A DNA stretch of 64,000 nucleotides from Streptomyces sp. NBC_00464. GTDB lineage: Bacteria > Actinomycetota > Actinomycetes > Streptomycetales > Streptomycetaceae. The DNA lies in assembly GCF_036013915.1 (NCBI RefSeq), contig NZ_CP107899.1:5332001-5396000 (forward strand), in the 5' to 3' direction. Every line of letters starts with the position of its first letter. The first letter of the stretch is position 1. Shown here piece after piece: positions 1 to 10,142 of the stretch. Made by a program: the position numbers and the translations under genes. The notes below the pieces were generated by a model that saw only the letters and a program-made list of their open reading frames with translations, was not told the DNA's origin and ran no database searches.

Positions 1-145
1 CACTCTCCTCCCGCGGGTCACTCGTCTCCCACGAGCCGTTCTTTTCCCGCGGGCCGACGCCGGCCCCCTCCGACGCCGAACGCCCGGTTGTCTCACCGGG
101 ACCCTCCCCCTGTGCACGGCCCGCGGCCGCAGCCGGAGCTGATCC

Positions 146-379
146 ATGGGTGCACACAGGCGGAAATGCGACTGGTGCGGCAGCGGTACGCCCATCGTCA
201 GGGACATGGACCCGCTCAACGCGGACTATCAGTACTGGTGCGAGGAATGCGCACGGGCGCTGGTCATAAAGGGCGACGCCATCGAGACCTACCGGGAGCT
301 GGAGGGGGAGCCGATCTACGGACGGCTGCTGGAGGAGCACTGCACGCTCAAGCGTTTCTACTCCTTCGCGACCGCCTGA
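146..379 (+). CDS. Small Cys4 protein of unknown function
   Basis: A 77-residue protein with two CxxC pairs (C8/C11 in a CDWC motif and C32/C35 in a CEEC motif), which most likely bind one zinc ion. After the second pair the chain is helical and acidic and ends with an aromatic segment. A GGAG ribosome site at 136-139 lies 6 nt before the ATG, which supports this start. No enzyme motif or DNA-binding helix-turn-helix is visible. It stands alone upstream of the tRNA-Ala gene. Similar tiny zinc-ribbon proteins are common in streptomycetes without assigned function. The gene call is fairly sure; the function is unknown. Confidence 0.75.
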   Translation: MGAHRRKCDWCGSGTPIVRDMDPLNADYQYWCEECARALVIKGDAIETYRELEGEPIYGRLLEEHCTLKRFYSFATA

Positions 380-455
380 CCCGCCCCGGTGATCGGCCGG
401 AGCGGGGCCGGAGAGGGCTCGGAGAGGCCTCGGGGAAGGACCGGCCGGAATCGAT

Positions 456-485
456 TTGGTGGACGGCCGGGGTGACCGGTAATGT
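456..485 (+). promoter_or_regulatory. Probable promoter of tRNA-Ala
   Basis: TTGGTG (456-461) and TAATGT (480-485) are separated by 18 nt and lie about 38 nt before the mature tRNA 5' end. This fits a housekeeping sigma-70 type promoter. It is inferred from sequence only. Confidence 0.4.
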
Positions 486-522
486 TCTCGATGTCGCCAC
501 GGGAGACCGGGCAGGACAACGC

Positions 523-595
523 GGGGCTATAGCTCAGTTGGTAGAGCGCCTGCATGGCATGCAGGAGGTCAGGAGTTCAATTCTCCTTAGCTCCA
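523..595 (+). tRNA. tRNA-Ala (anticodon GGC)
   Basis: A 73-nt cloverleaf. The acceptor stem GGGGCTA (523-529) pairs with TAGCTCC (588-594) with one G-T pair, and the discriminator base is A595. The D arm carries AGCTCAGTTGGTAGAGC. The anticodon stem CCTGC/GCAGG encloses loop ATGGCAT with anticodon GGC at 556-558. The T arm carries GTTCAATTC. The 3' CCA is not encoded, so it must be added after transcription. GGC reads GCC and GCU, and GCC is the dominant alanine codon in this genome. Confidence 0.97.
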
Positions 596-606
596 CAGTG
601 AAGATC

Positions 607-648
607 GACTGGCGGGCCATCCGAATCGGATGGCCCGCCAGTCGTTTT
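607..648. terminator. Strong hairpin terminator after tRNA-Ala
   Basis: A perfect 17-bp stem (607-623 with 627-643) around an AAT loop, followed by GTTTT. It lies between the tRNA and the convergent NuoF-like gene, so it probably stops transcription from both sides. Confidence 0.85.
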
Positions 649-670
649 GCGCGTCAAGTCGGCCGTCAGG

Positions 671-2248
671 TCAACTCCGGCCGCTGCCCAGTGCCTTCCG
701 GCCGGTGCCCGGAGGCAGCGCGGGCCGCTCGGGAGCCTGCTGCTCGATCCGGAGCGCCAGGGCGGGACAACGGCGTACGGCACGCTGCGCACGTCCGCGC
801 AGATGCATCGGAACCATGGCGTCCGCGAGCGCCGGGTATCCGTCGGCGCCCAGCCTGATCAGCTCCGGGACGATGTCCGCGCAGAGGCCGTGGCCCCGGC
901 AGAGCGTCCAGTCGACGGCCAGCTTCTCGCCGCTCGGAACGGACTCCTCCACATCCTGGTACCCAGGTGCGGGCAGAGGGAGAACCCCGCGCGTCTCGCG
1001 GCCGCAGCCGCCGTCCAGCACATGCGCGGCCAGGTCGTCGGTGAACGCGGAGAGCGTGGACGACAGAAAGCGTGCCGAACCGTCCGGATGCTTGCAGGCG
1101 CCCCGCCCCTTGACCGCCAGCGTCACTTCACGCAGCGCCTCCAGAGCGGCGGGACCGCCCCCGTTCAGCACATCGGAGAGCCCGCCCGCGGCAGCCGGCA
1201 GCCCGAGCCTGCACGGGCCGCACTGGCCGGCGGTCTCGGCGGCCAGCCAGTTCGCCACGCGCAGGGACTCGCCGAGCGGGCAGGTCTCCGGTCCGATCGG
1301 CAGGATGGCACCCGCTCCCAGCGCGCCACCCGCCGCGGCCAGCGACTCCCGGGAGATGACGGCGTCATGCACGGCGTGCGCGCTGATCCAGTTGCCGTGA
1401 TAGCCGCCCGTCAGCACGCCCTGCGGCAACGGTGGCGCGCCGGCCAGCTGGAGGACGTACCGCAGCGGCACCCCCGTCGGCACCTCGATGACCATCGGGC
1501 GCGCGACCGCGCCGGAGAGTGTGAGGAGCACCGTGCCGGGCTCGTCGGGCAGGCCGGTGTCTCCGTAGCGGCGGGGGCCCATGCGGGCGGCGACGGCGAG
1601 TTGCGCGTACGTCTCCGCGTTCGACAGCAGGGTGGGGGCGCCGCCCACCCCCGACTCGGCGGCCCGTCCGCGGCGGCCCGGCGGCAGGGCGGGGCCGCCG
1701 GACGCCGCCCGGATGACGGCCGAGGCCTCACCCGAGACCATCCGCTCCGGGGTCCGCACCACCCGGGCCCGTAACGGCCGACCGCGCCGGTCGGACAGAC
1801 CCCGCTCGGCCAGCGCCGAGCGCACCGAGATCTCCGTGGAGTTGCGGGTGACGGCGACGATCAGGGTGCGGGCTCCGAGCGCCTCGGCCGCCAGCAGCGC
1901 GCCGTCCAGGATGAGGTGCGGTGCACGGTTGAGCAGCACCGTGTCCTTGCGGCAGGCGGGTTCGCCCTCGCTGCCGTTGATCACGACGACCGGCCGTACC
2001 CCACGCCGGATGGACGCCTTGGCGACGGCGCGCAGCTTTCTGCCGAAGGGGAATCCGGCACCGCCGCGGCCGTTGAGGGAGATGGACTCGGCGAGTTCCG
2101 CCAGGCGTTCGCCGGTCATCGGCTCCAGCGGCCCGTGCACCTTCAGATGCATGCCGAGGTCGAGCCGCTCCACCAGGTCGAAGCCGCTGGTCAGTTGGGG
2201 GAGGCCGACGACGCGGACTTCGGGGACGTCGGGGAGGGGGAGGTTCAC
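671..2248 (-). CDS. NuoF-family flavoprotein fused to a [3Fe-4S] ferredoxin domain
   Basis: A 525-residue protein. Residues 1-410 resemble NuoF, the NADH/FMN subunit of complex I: GRGGAGFP at 60-67 (nucleotide/FMN site) and NGSEGEP at 91-97 are typical. The cluster region reads ETAGQCGPC (338-346). NuoF normally has ESCGxCxxC there, so the first cysteine ligand is alanine (A340), while C343, C346 and C385 remain. Residues 440-505 form a ferredoxin with C450, C456 and C494-P, a three-Cys pattern usual for actinobacterial [3Fe-4S] ferredoxins. The GTG start overlaps the stop of the upstream membrane protein gene (GTGA, 2245-2248), so the two are translationally coupled. It probably passes electrons from NAD(P)H to that membrane partner. 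The substrate is unknown. It is not part of a complex I operon here. Confidence 0.8.
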   Translation of the reverse strand: MNLPLPDVPEVRVVGLPQLTSGFDLVERLDLGMHLKVHGPLEPMTGERLAELAESISLNGRGGAGFPFGRKLRAVAKASIRRGVRPVVVINGSEGEPACRKDTVLLNRAPHLILDGALLAAEALGARTLIVAVTRNSTEISVRSALAERGLSDRRGRPLRARVVRTPERMVSGEASAVIRAASGGPALPPGRRGRAAESGVGGAPTLLSNAETYAQLAVAARMGPRRYGDTGLPDEPGTVLLTLSGAVARPMVIEVPTGVPLRYVLQLAGAPPLPQGVLTGGYHGNWISAHAVHDAVISRESLAAAGGALGAGAILPIGPETCPLGESLRVANWLAAETAGQCGPCRLGLPAAAGGLSDVLNGGGPAALEALREVTLAVKGRGACKHPDGSARFLSSTLSAFTDDLAAHVLDGGCGRETRGVLPLPAPGYQDVEESVPSGEKLAVDWTLCRGHGLCADIVPELIRLGADGYPALADAMVPMHLRGRAQRAVRRCPALALRIEQQAPERPALPPGTGRKALGSGRS

Positions 2249-3495
2249 GGTCGGTCTCCTGCGGGTGCGGTCCAGGGCTCTCCGGCCGGGGGCGGGTAGA
2301 ACGGCCCCGGAAACGGTGCGGTGTCGCCGACGGCGGGCAGCGGAGCGGTCGCTGCCCGGGCGGCGTACGGGGGTTCCGCCGCTGTGGCGGGCCCGGGCGG
2401 CGGGCGCAGCGCCTGGGCCGGCGGGGTGGGCGACGGAGCCGGCCGGCGTCCGGACGGCTCCTGTCGCGTGGCCCCTCCGGCGGTCGGTGAGACCGCGCGG
2501 TACCCGGCGGCGATCCCCGGCCCGGGCCCCGGAAGACCGCCGGGCCTGCTCGGGGGAGGGCCGGTGAGGCGGTCGGAGCTGCGGGGCGGGGCCTCGTACA
2601 GAGGCGGGGCGGGTGCCGGGAGCGTGGTCCGGGGGTGCTCGAAGGACGAGGGCAGCGGGGTGCCGCGCAGCTGACTGCCGAGGCGGTTGCGGCCGGTGCT
2701 GCGGGCGTCCGCCCCGTACGCCCCCGGCAGGGCCGCGGTGTCCGCGCCGGGCAGCGGAGCCTCGCGGGTCACCGGATCCGGTTCGCCGGGCAGGGCGTCC
2801 GGCTTGATCAGAGCGGTGATCAGTCCGGCGATCCGCCGTTTCACCGGCGGCGGCAGCATGCGCAGGCACAGCACCGCCGCCACGGCGACCAGGCACAGGC
2901 TGTACATCGCGACGACCCAGACCGCGGGTGGCCGGCCCGCGTACAGACCGTGCACCAGCGCGGCGCACCACGCCGGGTAGGACAGCGCGTGCAGCGCCCG
3001 CCAGCGTCCGGCGACCCTGTTGGGCGTGGCGAAGGCGCTGCGCAGCGCGCCCGTCGCGGCCGCCACGACCATCAGCAGACCGGCCAGCGCGCCGAAACCG
3101 ATCAGCCCCGCCGTCCCGCCGACTCCGAGACCGAAGGGTACGAGGGCGCCGAGCAGCGCCACATGCCCCAGCGAGACCTTCACCGTGACATGGAGCAGCA
3201 GGAAGCCCAGCGAGGCGGCCGCGGCGGTGCGGTGGACGGCCTGGCCGACCAGGCGCTGGCGCGAGGAGAGGAACAGCCGGTCGGTGGCGAGCAGGCCCCA
3301 GCCCACCGCGGCGGTGAGCGAGACCAGCGAGAGGACACCGGTCGTGAAGTCGAACGTGGCGCGCAGACCGTCGCTGCCCGCCACGGCGAGCAGCGGCAGG
3401 AGAACCAGCACAGCGACGGTCAGCCCGCCCTGTACGTGACGGCTCGGCCCCTGGAGCGGGGCGGCCGATGAGCGGATTTTGCGATGAGGGTTCAT
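2245..3495 (-). CDS. Ferric-reductase/cytochrome-b-like membrane protein with Pro-rich tail
   Basis: A 416-residue protein. Residues 20-230 contain about six hydrophobic helices with conserved-looking histidines (VHRT, LLHVTVK, LHAL, VHGL) that could ligate haem, as in ferric-reductase-like transmembrane proteins. Residues 235-416 are a long, disordered, Pro/Ala/Gly-rich cytoplasmic tail. The start chosen is the ATG at 3495, with GGAG 9 nt upstream; a longer frame continues upstream without a ribosome site. It overlaps the NuoF-ferredoxin gene by 4 nt, which suggests a two-protein electron transfer chain: NAD(P)H, FMN, FeS, membrane haem, unknown acceptor. A minus-strand TAGCAT (3540-3545) could be its -10 box. 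The family assignment is inferred from topology and histidines. Confidence 0.7.
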   Translation of the reverse strand: MNPHRKIRSSAAPLQGPSRHVQGGLTVAVLVLLPLLAVAGSDGLRATFDFTTGVLSLVSLTAAVGWGLLATDRLFLSSRQRLVGQAVHRTAAAASLGFLLLHVTVKVSLGHVALLGALVPFGLGVGGTAGLIGFGALAGLLMVVAAATGALRSAFATPNRVAGRWRALHALSYPAWCAALVHGLYAGRPPAVWVVAMYSLCLVAVAAVLCLRMLPPPVKRRIAGLITALIKPDALPGEPDPVTREAPLPGADTAALPGAYGADARSTGRNRLGSQLRGTPLPSSFEHPRTTLPAPAPPLYEAPPRSSDRLTGPPPSRPGGLPGPGPGIAAGYRAVSPTAGGATRQEPSGRRPAPSPTPPAQALRPPPGPATAAEPPYAARAATAPLPAVGDTAPFPGPFYPPPAGEPWTAPAGDRP

Positions 3496-3701
3496 GGGGG
3501 GCGACTCCGAATGGCTCGGCAAAGCGGTCCCGTTGCCGCATGCTAGGACGCTCCATACCGGCCAGTACGAGGTTTGAGTGGTTGCCCCGATAGGGGGCAT
3601 TACGCGGAGTAACCCACGCTTCCCGGACGTTCCGCCGCAGGGCTCGCCCCCCGTCGTGTCCACGGATCGGCGGTGCCCGGATGAGGACCGGGCCTGTGCG
3701 G

Positions 3702-3707
3702 TACCCT
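3702..3707 (+). promoter_or_regulatory. -10 element of the leuS leader transcript
   Basis: TACCCT lies 6 nt before the ATG of the leader peptide at 3714. The leader peptide would therefore be translated from a leaderless RNA. No convincing -35 box is visible. Confidence 0.5.
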
Positions 3708-3713
3708 GACGCC

Positions 3714-3752
3714 ATGCGTGCCGTACGCCTTCTGCTTAGCGAGCCGCGCTGA
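3714..3752 (+). CDS. leuS leader peptide (12 aa, MRAVRLLLSEPR)
   Basis: A 12-codon frame with three adjacent leucine codons, CTT CTG CTT (3729-3737). CTT is rare in such a GC-rich genome. The stop codon lies inside the 5' arm of a hairpin (3743-3753 pairs with 3785-3795), and a terminator follows at 3798-3821. This is the classical layout of ribosome-mediated attenuation. When charged tRNA-Leu is scarce the ribosome should stall on the Leu codons and change the folding downstream. Attenuators upstream of leuS have been predicted by comparative work in some Streptomyces. The codons are seen directly; the regulation is inferred. Confidence 0.75.
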   Translation: MRAVRLLLSEPR

Positions 3753-3821
3753 TCAGTCCCGACCGGTGAGAATGCCTGGTCGGCATCAGCGCGGCGTCCC
3801 CTCCTGTGCGAGGGGCTTTTT
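3743..3821 (+). promoter_or_regulatory. leuS attenuator (hairpin plus terminator)
   Basis: An 11-bp stem GCCGCGCTGAT (3743-3753) / ATCAGCGCGGC (3785-3795) encloses a smaller GACC...GGTC hairpin. It is followed at once by CCCCTC (3798-3803) / GAGGGG (3810-3815) and CTTTTT (3816-3821), an intrinsic terminator. The first stem contains the leader stop codon, so ribosome position can decide whether it forms. Together with the leader peptide this makes a leucine-responsive attenuator in front of leuS. Confidence 0.75.
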
Positions 3822-3889
3822 CGTTTCCGTAGACGCGTGTCCGTAGACGTGGGCGCCGGCAGATGACGATCGATGGAGCTTTGAGGATC

Positions 3890-6763
3890 ATGAGCGAGAC
3901 GAATTCCGCAGCCGACGTTGCTGCGCCGCACCGCTATACGGCAGCGATGGCCGCCGACATCGAGGCACGCTGGCAGGACTTCTGGGACGCCGAGGGCACG
4001 TACGAGGCGCCGAACCCCACCGGCGACCTGGCGGGCGACCCGGAGCTGGCCGCCAAGCCGAAGAAGTTCATCATGGACATGTTCCCGTACCCCTCGGGTG
4101 CGGGCCTGCACGTCGGCCACCCGCTGGGCTACATCGCCACCGATGTCTACGCCCGCCACCAGCGGATGAGCGGCCACAACGTCCTGCACACCCTGGGCTT
4201 CGACGCCTTCGGTCTGCCCGCGGAGCAGTACGCCGTACAGACCGGCACGCACCCGCGGATCTCGACCGAGGCCAACATCGAGAACATGACGGCGCAGCTG
4301 CGCCGGCTGGGCCTGGGCCACGACAAGCGCCGCTCGTTCGCCACGATCGAGTCGGAGTACTACAAGTGGACCCAGTGGATCTTCCTGCAGATCTTCAACT
4401 CCTGGTACGACACCGACGCGGACCGCGCCCGGCCGATCGCCGAGCTGGTCGCCCAGTTCGAGTCCGGTGAGCGCGCGACCCCCGACGGACGCGACTGGAG
4501 CGCGCTGAGCGCCGCCGAGCGCGCCGACGTCCTGAGCGACCACCGGCTGGCCTACGCCTCCGACGCGCCCGTCAACTGGTCGCCCGGCCTGGGCACCGTC
4601 CTGGCCAACGAGGAGGTCACGGCCGACGGTCGCTCCGAGCGCGGCAACTTCCCCGTCTTCAAGGCCAAGCTGCGCCAGTGGAACATGCGCATCACCGCCT
4701 ACGCCGACCGCCTGCTGAACGACCTGGACGGGCTGGACTGGCCCGAGGCCATCAAGCTGCAGCAGCGCAACTGGATCGGCCGCTCCGAGGGCGCGCGCGT
4801 CGACTTCCCGGTCGACGGCGCCGGCAGCATCACCGTCTTCACCACCCGCCAGGACACCCTGTTCGGCGCCACGTACATGGTGCTGGCGCCGGAGCACGAG
4901 CTGGTCGAGCGGATCATCCCGGCCGCCTGGCCCGACGGCACCCACCCGGTCTGGACCGGCGGCCACGCCACTCCGGCCGAGGCCGTCACCGCGTACCGCA
5001 AGCAGGCCGCCGCCAAGTCCGATGTGGAGCGGCAGGCCGAGGCCAAGGACAAGACCGGCGTCTTCACCGGCGCGTACGCGACCAACCCGGTCAGCGGCGA
5101 GCAGGTTCCCGTCTTCATCGCCGACTACGTGCTGATGGGCTACGGCACCGGCGCGATCATGGCCGTACCGGCGCACGACGCGCGCGACTTCGCCTTCGCA
5201 CGCGCCTTCGAGCTGCCGATGCGCTGCGTCGTCGAGCCGTCGGACGACCGCGGCACGGACGCCTCGACGTGGGAGGACGCCTTCGGCTCGTACGACGCGA
5301 AGCTGGTCAACTCCGCGAACGACGAGATCTCGCTGGACGGCCTGGGCGTCGTCGACGCGAAGGCCCGCATCACCGACTGGCTGAAGGAGCACGGCGTCGG
5401 CGAGGGCACCGTCAACTTCCGGCTGCGCGACTGGCTGTTCAGCCGTCAGCGCTACTGGGGCGAGCCCTTCCCGATCGTGTACGACGAGGAGGGCATCGCC
5501 CACCCGCTGCCCGAGTCGATGCTGCCGCTGGAGCTGCCGGAGGTCGACGACTACTCGCCGCGCACCTTCGACCCGGACGACGCCGACACCCAGCCCGAGA
5601 CCCCGCTGTCGCGCAACGCCGACTGGGTCAACGTCACGCTGGACCTGGGCGACGGCGCCGGCCCGAAGAAGTACCGCCGCGAGACCAACACCATGCCCAA
5701 CTGGGCCGGATCCTGCTGGTACGAGCTGCGCTACCTGGACCCGAACAACAGCGAGAAGCTGGTCGACCCGGCGATCGAGCAGTACTGGATGGGCCCGCGC
5801 GAGGGGCAGCCGACCGGTGGTGTCGACCTGTACGTGGGCGGAGCCGAGCACGCCGTACTGCACCTGCTGTACGCCCGCTTCTGGTCCAAGGTGCTGCACG
5901 ACCTGGGCCACGTCTCGTCCGCGGAGCCCTTCCACAAGCTGTACAACCAGGGCATGATCCAGGCCTTCGTCTACCGGGACAGCCGCGGCATCGCGGTCCC
6001 GGCGGCCGAGGTCGAGGAGCGTGACGGGGCGTACTACTACGAGGGCGAGAAGGTCTCCCGCGTCCTGGGCAAGATGGGCAAGTCCCTGAAGAACGCCGTG
6101 ACGCCCGACGAGATCTGCGGCGAGTACGGCGCGGACACGCTGCGTCTGTACGAGATGGCCATGGGCCCCCTGGACGTGTCGCGCCCCTGGGACACGCGTG
6201 CGGTCGTCGGCCAGTACCGGTTGCTGCAGCGGCTGTGGCGCAACATCGTCGACGAGGAGAGCGGCGAGGTCACCGTCGTCGACACCGAGCCCGGCGAGGA
6301 CACGCTGCGCGCGCTGCACAAGGCGATCGACGGCGTCGGCGGGGACATGGCCGGGATGCGCTTCAACACGGCCATCGCCAAGGTCACCGAGCTGAACAAC
6401 CACCTGACCAAGGCCGGTGGCCCGCTGCCGCGTCCCGTCGCCGAGGCACTGGTGCTGCTGGTGGCGCCGCTGGCGCCGCACATCGCCGAGGAGCTGTGGC
6501 GCCGACTGGGTCACACCGAGTCGGTCGTGCACCAGGACTTCCCGGTCGCCGACCCGGCGTACGTCGTGGACGAGACCGTGACCTGCGTCGTCCAGATCAA
6601 GGGCAAGGTCCGGGCACGCCTGGAGATCTCCCCGTCGATCACGGACGCCGAGCTGGAGGCCCTGGCCCTGGCCGACCCGGCCGTCGTCGCGGCACTGGAC
6701 GGGGCGGGCATCCGCAAGGTGATCGTCCGGGCGCCGAAGCTGGTCAACATCGTTCCGGCCTAG
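3890..6763 (+). CDS. leuS: Leucyl-tRNA synthetase
   Basis: A 957-residue class I aminoacyl-tRNA synthetase that charges tRNA-Leu. The ATP-binding signature HVGH is at 74-77 and the second signature KMGKS at 728-732. Between them lies a large editing (CP1) domain with a [16 protein letters not shown] segment; the anticodon-binding helical domain and the C-terminal domain follow. The ATG at 3890 was chosen because the conserved N-terminus ([14 protein letters not shown]) begins shortly after it and GGAG lies at 3875-3878. An upstream in-frame ATG at 3863 would add nine residues. It is transcribed through the leucine attenuator at 3714-3821. A terminator hairpin follows at 6859-6901. Function is certain from the signatures. 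Confidence 0.97.
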   Translation: MSETNSAADVAAPHRYTAAMAADIEARWQDFWDAEGTYEAPNPTGDLAGDPELAAKPKKFIMDMFPYPSGAGLHVGHPLGYIATDVYARHQRMSGHNVLHTLGFDAFGLPAEQYAVQTGTHPRISTEANIENMTAQLRRLGLGHDKRRSFATIESEYYKWTQWIFLQIFNSWYDTDADRARPIAELVAQFESGERATPDGRDWSALSAAERADVLSDHRLAYASDAPVNWSPGLGTVLANEEVTADGRSERGNFPVFKAKLRQWNMRITAYADRLLNDLDGLDWPEAIKLQQRNWIGRSEGARVDFPVDGAGSITVFTTRQDTLFGATYMVLAPEHELVERIIPAAWPDGTHPVWTGGHATPAEAVTAYRKQAAAKSDVERQAEAKDKTGVFTGAYATNPVSGEQVPVFIADYVLMGYGTGAIMAVPAHDARDFAFARAFELPMRCVVEPSDDRGTDASTWEDAFGSYDAKLVNSANDEISLDGLGVVDAKARITDWLKEHGVGEGTVNFRLRDWLFSRQRYWGEPFPIVYDEEGIAHPLPESMLPLELPEVDDYSPRTFDPDDADTQPETPLSRNADWVNVTLDLGDGAGPKKYRRETNTMPNWAGSCWYELRYLDPNNSEKLVDPAIEQYWMGPREGQPTGGVDLYVGGAEHAVLHLLYARFWSKVLHDLGHVSSAEPFHKLYNQGMIQAFVYRDSRGIAVPAAEVEERDGAYYYEGEKVSRVLGKMGKSLKNAVTPDEICGEYGADTLRLYEMAMGPLDVSRPWDTRAVVGQYRLLQRLWRNIVDEESGEVTVVDTEPGEDTLRALHKAIDGVGGDMAGMRFNTAIAKVTELNNHLTKAGGPLPRPVAEALVLLVAPLAPHIAEELWRRLGHTESVVHQDFPVADPAYVVDETVTCVVQIKGKVRARLEISPSITDAELEALALADPAVVAALDGAGIRKVIVRAPKLVNIVPA

Positions 6764-6858
6764 TCGACTGCTCGACGGTCGTCGCCATGATGGTGTGAGG
6801 GCTTTGCGGAAGGAGAGCTCTTCAGCGTGAGAGCTTTTCGGTGTGAGGGCTTTCCCCT

Positions 6859-6901
6859 ACGGGCAGGTTGGGGGTTCCAATGGAACCCTCCGCCTGCCCG
6901 T
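6859..6901. terminator. Terminator after leuS
   Basis: Outer stem ACGGGCAGG (6859-6867) / CCTGCCCGT (6893-6901) and inner stem GGGTTCCA (6872-6879) / TGGAACCC (6881-6888), followed by TCCGTTT. It is the only strong hairpin between leuS and the next gene. Confidence 0.7.
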
Positions 6902-6966
6902 TCCGTTTACGGTGGAGGGGCGGGTGAAACCGTGCCGTCAGCCGTCACACCATCCGAGGGGCGCTC

Positions 6967-7671
6967 ATGGAAGCCGTGATCCTGATTCTGGGGCTGCTCG
7001 TCGTCGCATTCATGGCGCTGGGCGTCTACGCGGTCGTCAAGGCCGTCGGGGCGGCCAAGCGCGGCGTGGACCGCACGATCACGCAGGCGCGCCGCACGGT
7101 GGAGGACACCACGCTGCGGGCCAAGAGCTACGGGCAGGTGGGCGTCGGCGGCGAGCTGGCGCAGCTCCGCCTCTCGCTGCGCACCTCGATGCGCGCCACT
7201 CAGGAGGCGCTGCAGTCGGGCGTGGTCGAGGATGCCTCGCTCTCGGAGTCGCTGGGGCTGTTCCAGCGCCTCGGGGTGCACGGCCGTGAGCTGGACGAGG
7301 ACCTGAAGCGGCTGGAGCGCGAACCCGACAAGGTGACGGTCGCCTCGTTGCTGCCCGGCCTGAAGGAACGCACCGAGCGGATCACGCACGCCGCGGAGTC
7401 GCTGCGATGGGCGGCCCGGGACCGGGCCAGGCAGTTCGCCGAGGACGATCTGGCGTCGCTGAACATGCAGATCGACGTGGAGGCCGGGGCGCTGCGGCAC
7501 TGGACGACGGAGGAGCCGGCACCGGGGCGTCCGGCGGACCGTGTTCAGGAGCAGCACGTAGGGGACCCGGCGGGCGCCGAGGGGGCCCCGCAGTCCATCA
7601 CGGCCCCGGACCCCCGGCTGCGGACGGGATATCCGTGGCAGAAGACGGCCCGGCCGGAGACCACGAACTGA
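6967..7671 (+). CDS. One-helix membrane protein with coiled-coil region, unknown function
   Basis: A 234-residue protein. Residues 3-27 form a single hydrophobic helix followed by positive charge (KRGVDRT), which places the bulk in the cytoplasm. Residues 55-175 are charged and helical with heptad-like spacing (LGLFQRLGVHGRELDEDLKRL). The last 60 residues are Pro/Gly-rich and probably disordered. GAGGGG at 6956-6961 lies 5 nt before the ATG. There is no enzymatic motif. It could be a scaffold or envelope-associated protein. The gene is certain on codon bias; the function is unknown. Confidence 0.75.
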   Translation: MEAVILILGLLVVAFMALGVYAVVKAVGAAKRGVDRTITQARRTVEDTTLRAKSYGQVGVGGELAQLRLSLRTSMRATQEALQSGVVEDASLSESLGLFQRLGVHGRELDEDLKRLEREPDKVTVASLLPGLKERTERITHAAESLRWAARDRARQFAEDDLASLNMQIDVEAGALRHWTTEEPAPGRPADRVQEQHVGDPAGAEGAPQSITAPDPRLRTGYPWQKTARPETTN

Positions 7672-7841
7672 CGGCATCGGGCGCATGGGATCTTCCTGGC
7701 CGTCGTCGGTGGGAGCGGTCGGGTACGCGCCAGGACGGCACGTGAACGGGGATGGCAGGATGCGCTTCGAAGCGACCGGAACTGATCATTCGCTCGGGGT
7801 CGGACTGCAGGGCCGCCTCCCCGGCAGGTAATCTCCCGCTC

Positions 7842-8687
7842 ATGTCCCGCCATGTCGCGATCATCACCGATTCAACGGCCTACCTGCCGCCCCAGGCGAT
7901 GGAACGGCATGGCATCACCGCAGTGCCGCTGACCGTCGTTCTCGGCGACCAGGCGCTGGAGGAGGGCACCGAGATCTCGGCCCGCTCCCTCGCACTGGCC
8001 CTGCAGAAGCGCCGTTCCGTGACGACTTCGCGGCCCAGCCCCGAGGTCTTCGCCGCCGCCTACCGCGCAGCCGCCGACGCGGGAGCGAGCGCCATCGTCT
8101 CGCTGCATCTGTCGGCGGAGTTCTCCGGCACGTACGACGCGGCCCTCCTCGCAGCGAAGGATGCGCCGGTTCCGGTGCGCGTGGTGGACACCGGGATGGT
8201 CGCCATGGCCCTCGGGTTCTGCGCCCTGGCCGCGGCGGAGACCGCGGAGGCGGGCGGCAGCCAGGACGAAGCGGTGGCCGCCGCCGAAAAGCGGGCTGCG
8301 GGCACATCGGCCTACTTCTACGTCGACACCCTGGACTATCTGCGCCGCGGCGGCCGGATCGGCGCCGCGCAGGCCCTGCTCGGTTCGGCCCTCGCCGTGA
8401 AACCGCTGCTTCAGCTGGACGGCGGCCGGATCGAACTGCTGGAGAAGGTGCGGACGGCCTCGAAGGCCATTGCCCGGCTGGAGGAGATCGTCGCCGAGCG
8501 GGCGGGCAGCGGGCAGGTGGACATCGCGGTGCATCACCTCGCGGCCCCGGAGCGGGCCGAACGGCTGGCCGAGCGGCTGCGCGAGCGGGTTCCGGGCCTG
8601 GTCGACCTGCATGTCAGCGAGGTGGGTGCGGTGATCGGCGCACACACCGGCCCCGGGCTGCTGGGAGCGGTGATTTCGCCTCGCTGA
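7842..8687 (+). CDS. DegV family fatty-acid-binding protein
   Basis: A 281-residue protein starting MSRHVAIITDSTAYLP. The ITDSTA N-terminus, TSRPSP at about 61-66 and LSAEFSGTY are hallmarks of the DegV/EDD fold, whose members bind a fatty acid between two domains and act as FakB-type acyl carriers in other bacteria. The start at ATG 7842 is supported by a -10 box TAATCT (7829-7834) 7 nt upstream, giving a leaderless mRNA, and by the family N-terminus. A longer frame upstream lacks similarity. No fakA is in this window, so partnership with fatty acid kinase cannot be checked. Family call firm; lipid role by analogy. Confidence 0.9.
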   Translation: MSRHVAIITDSTAYLPPQAMERHGITAVPLTVVLGDQALEEGTEISARSLALALQKRRSVTTSRPSPEVFAAAYRAAADAGASAIVSLHLSAEFSGTYDAALLAAKDAPVPVRVVDTGMVAMALGFCALAAAETAEAGGSQDEAVAAAEKRAAGTSAYFYVDTLDYLRRGGRIGAAQALLGSALAVKPLLQLDGGRIELLEKVRTASKAIARLEEIVAERAGSGQVDIAVHHLAAPERAERLAERLRERVPGLVDLHVSEVGAVIGAHTGPGLLGAVISPR

Positions 8688-8690
8688 CCT

Positions 8691-8704
8691 CACTCTTCGG
8701 AGTG
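8691..8704. terminator. Short hairpin after degV gene
   Basis: CACTC (8691-8695), a TTCG tetraloop, GAGTG (8700-8704). It is a small but stable hairpin directly after the degV stop. It has no U-tract and may only be a weak terminator or RNA 3' end. Confidence 0.35.
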
Positions 8705-8789
8705 GTGGAGTTATGCACAACGGTCCGGTTTTCCACCGGAATTGGGCGTCCTCAGCGGGTTCTGGAAGAAGTGCCTAGCGTCATGAGGC

Positions 8790-10138
<1,349 letters not shown>

Positions 10139-10142
<4 letters not shown>

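Noticed and set aside
1..145. Possible gene end or promoter at the window start
   Set aside because: No frame or motif with support beyond the GGAG site of the gene at 146.
3714..3889. T-box before leuS
   Set aside because: No T-box consensus; a leader peptide with Leu codons and a terminator explains the region.
2249..6532. Very long minus-strand open frame antisense to leuS, continuous with the NuoF-like gene
   Set aside because: The part beyond 2248 has no domain resemblance and is the mirror of leuS codon bias. In GC-rich DNA, antisense frames stay open by chance. Only 671-2248 is real.
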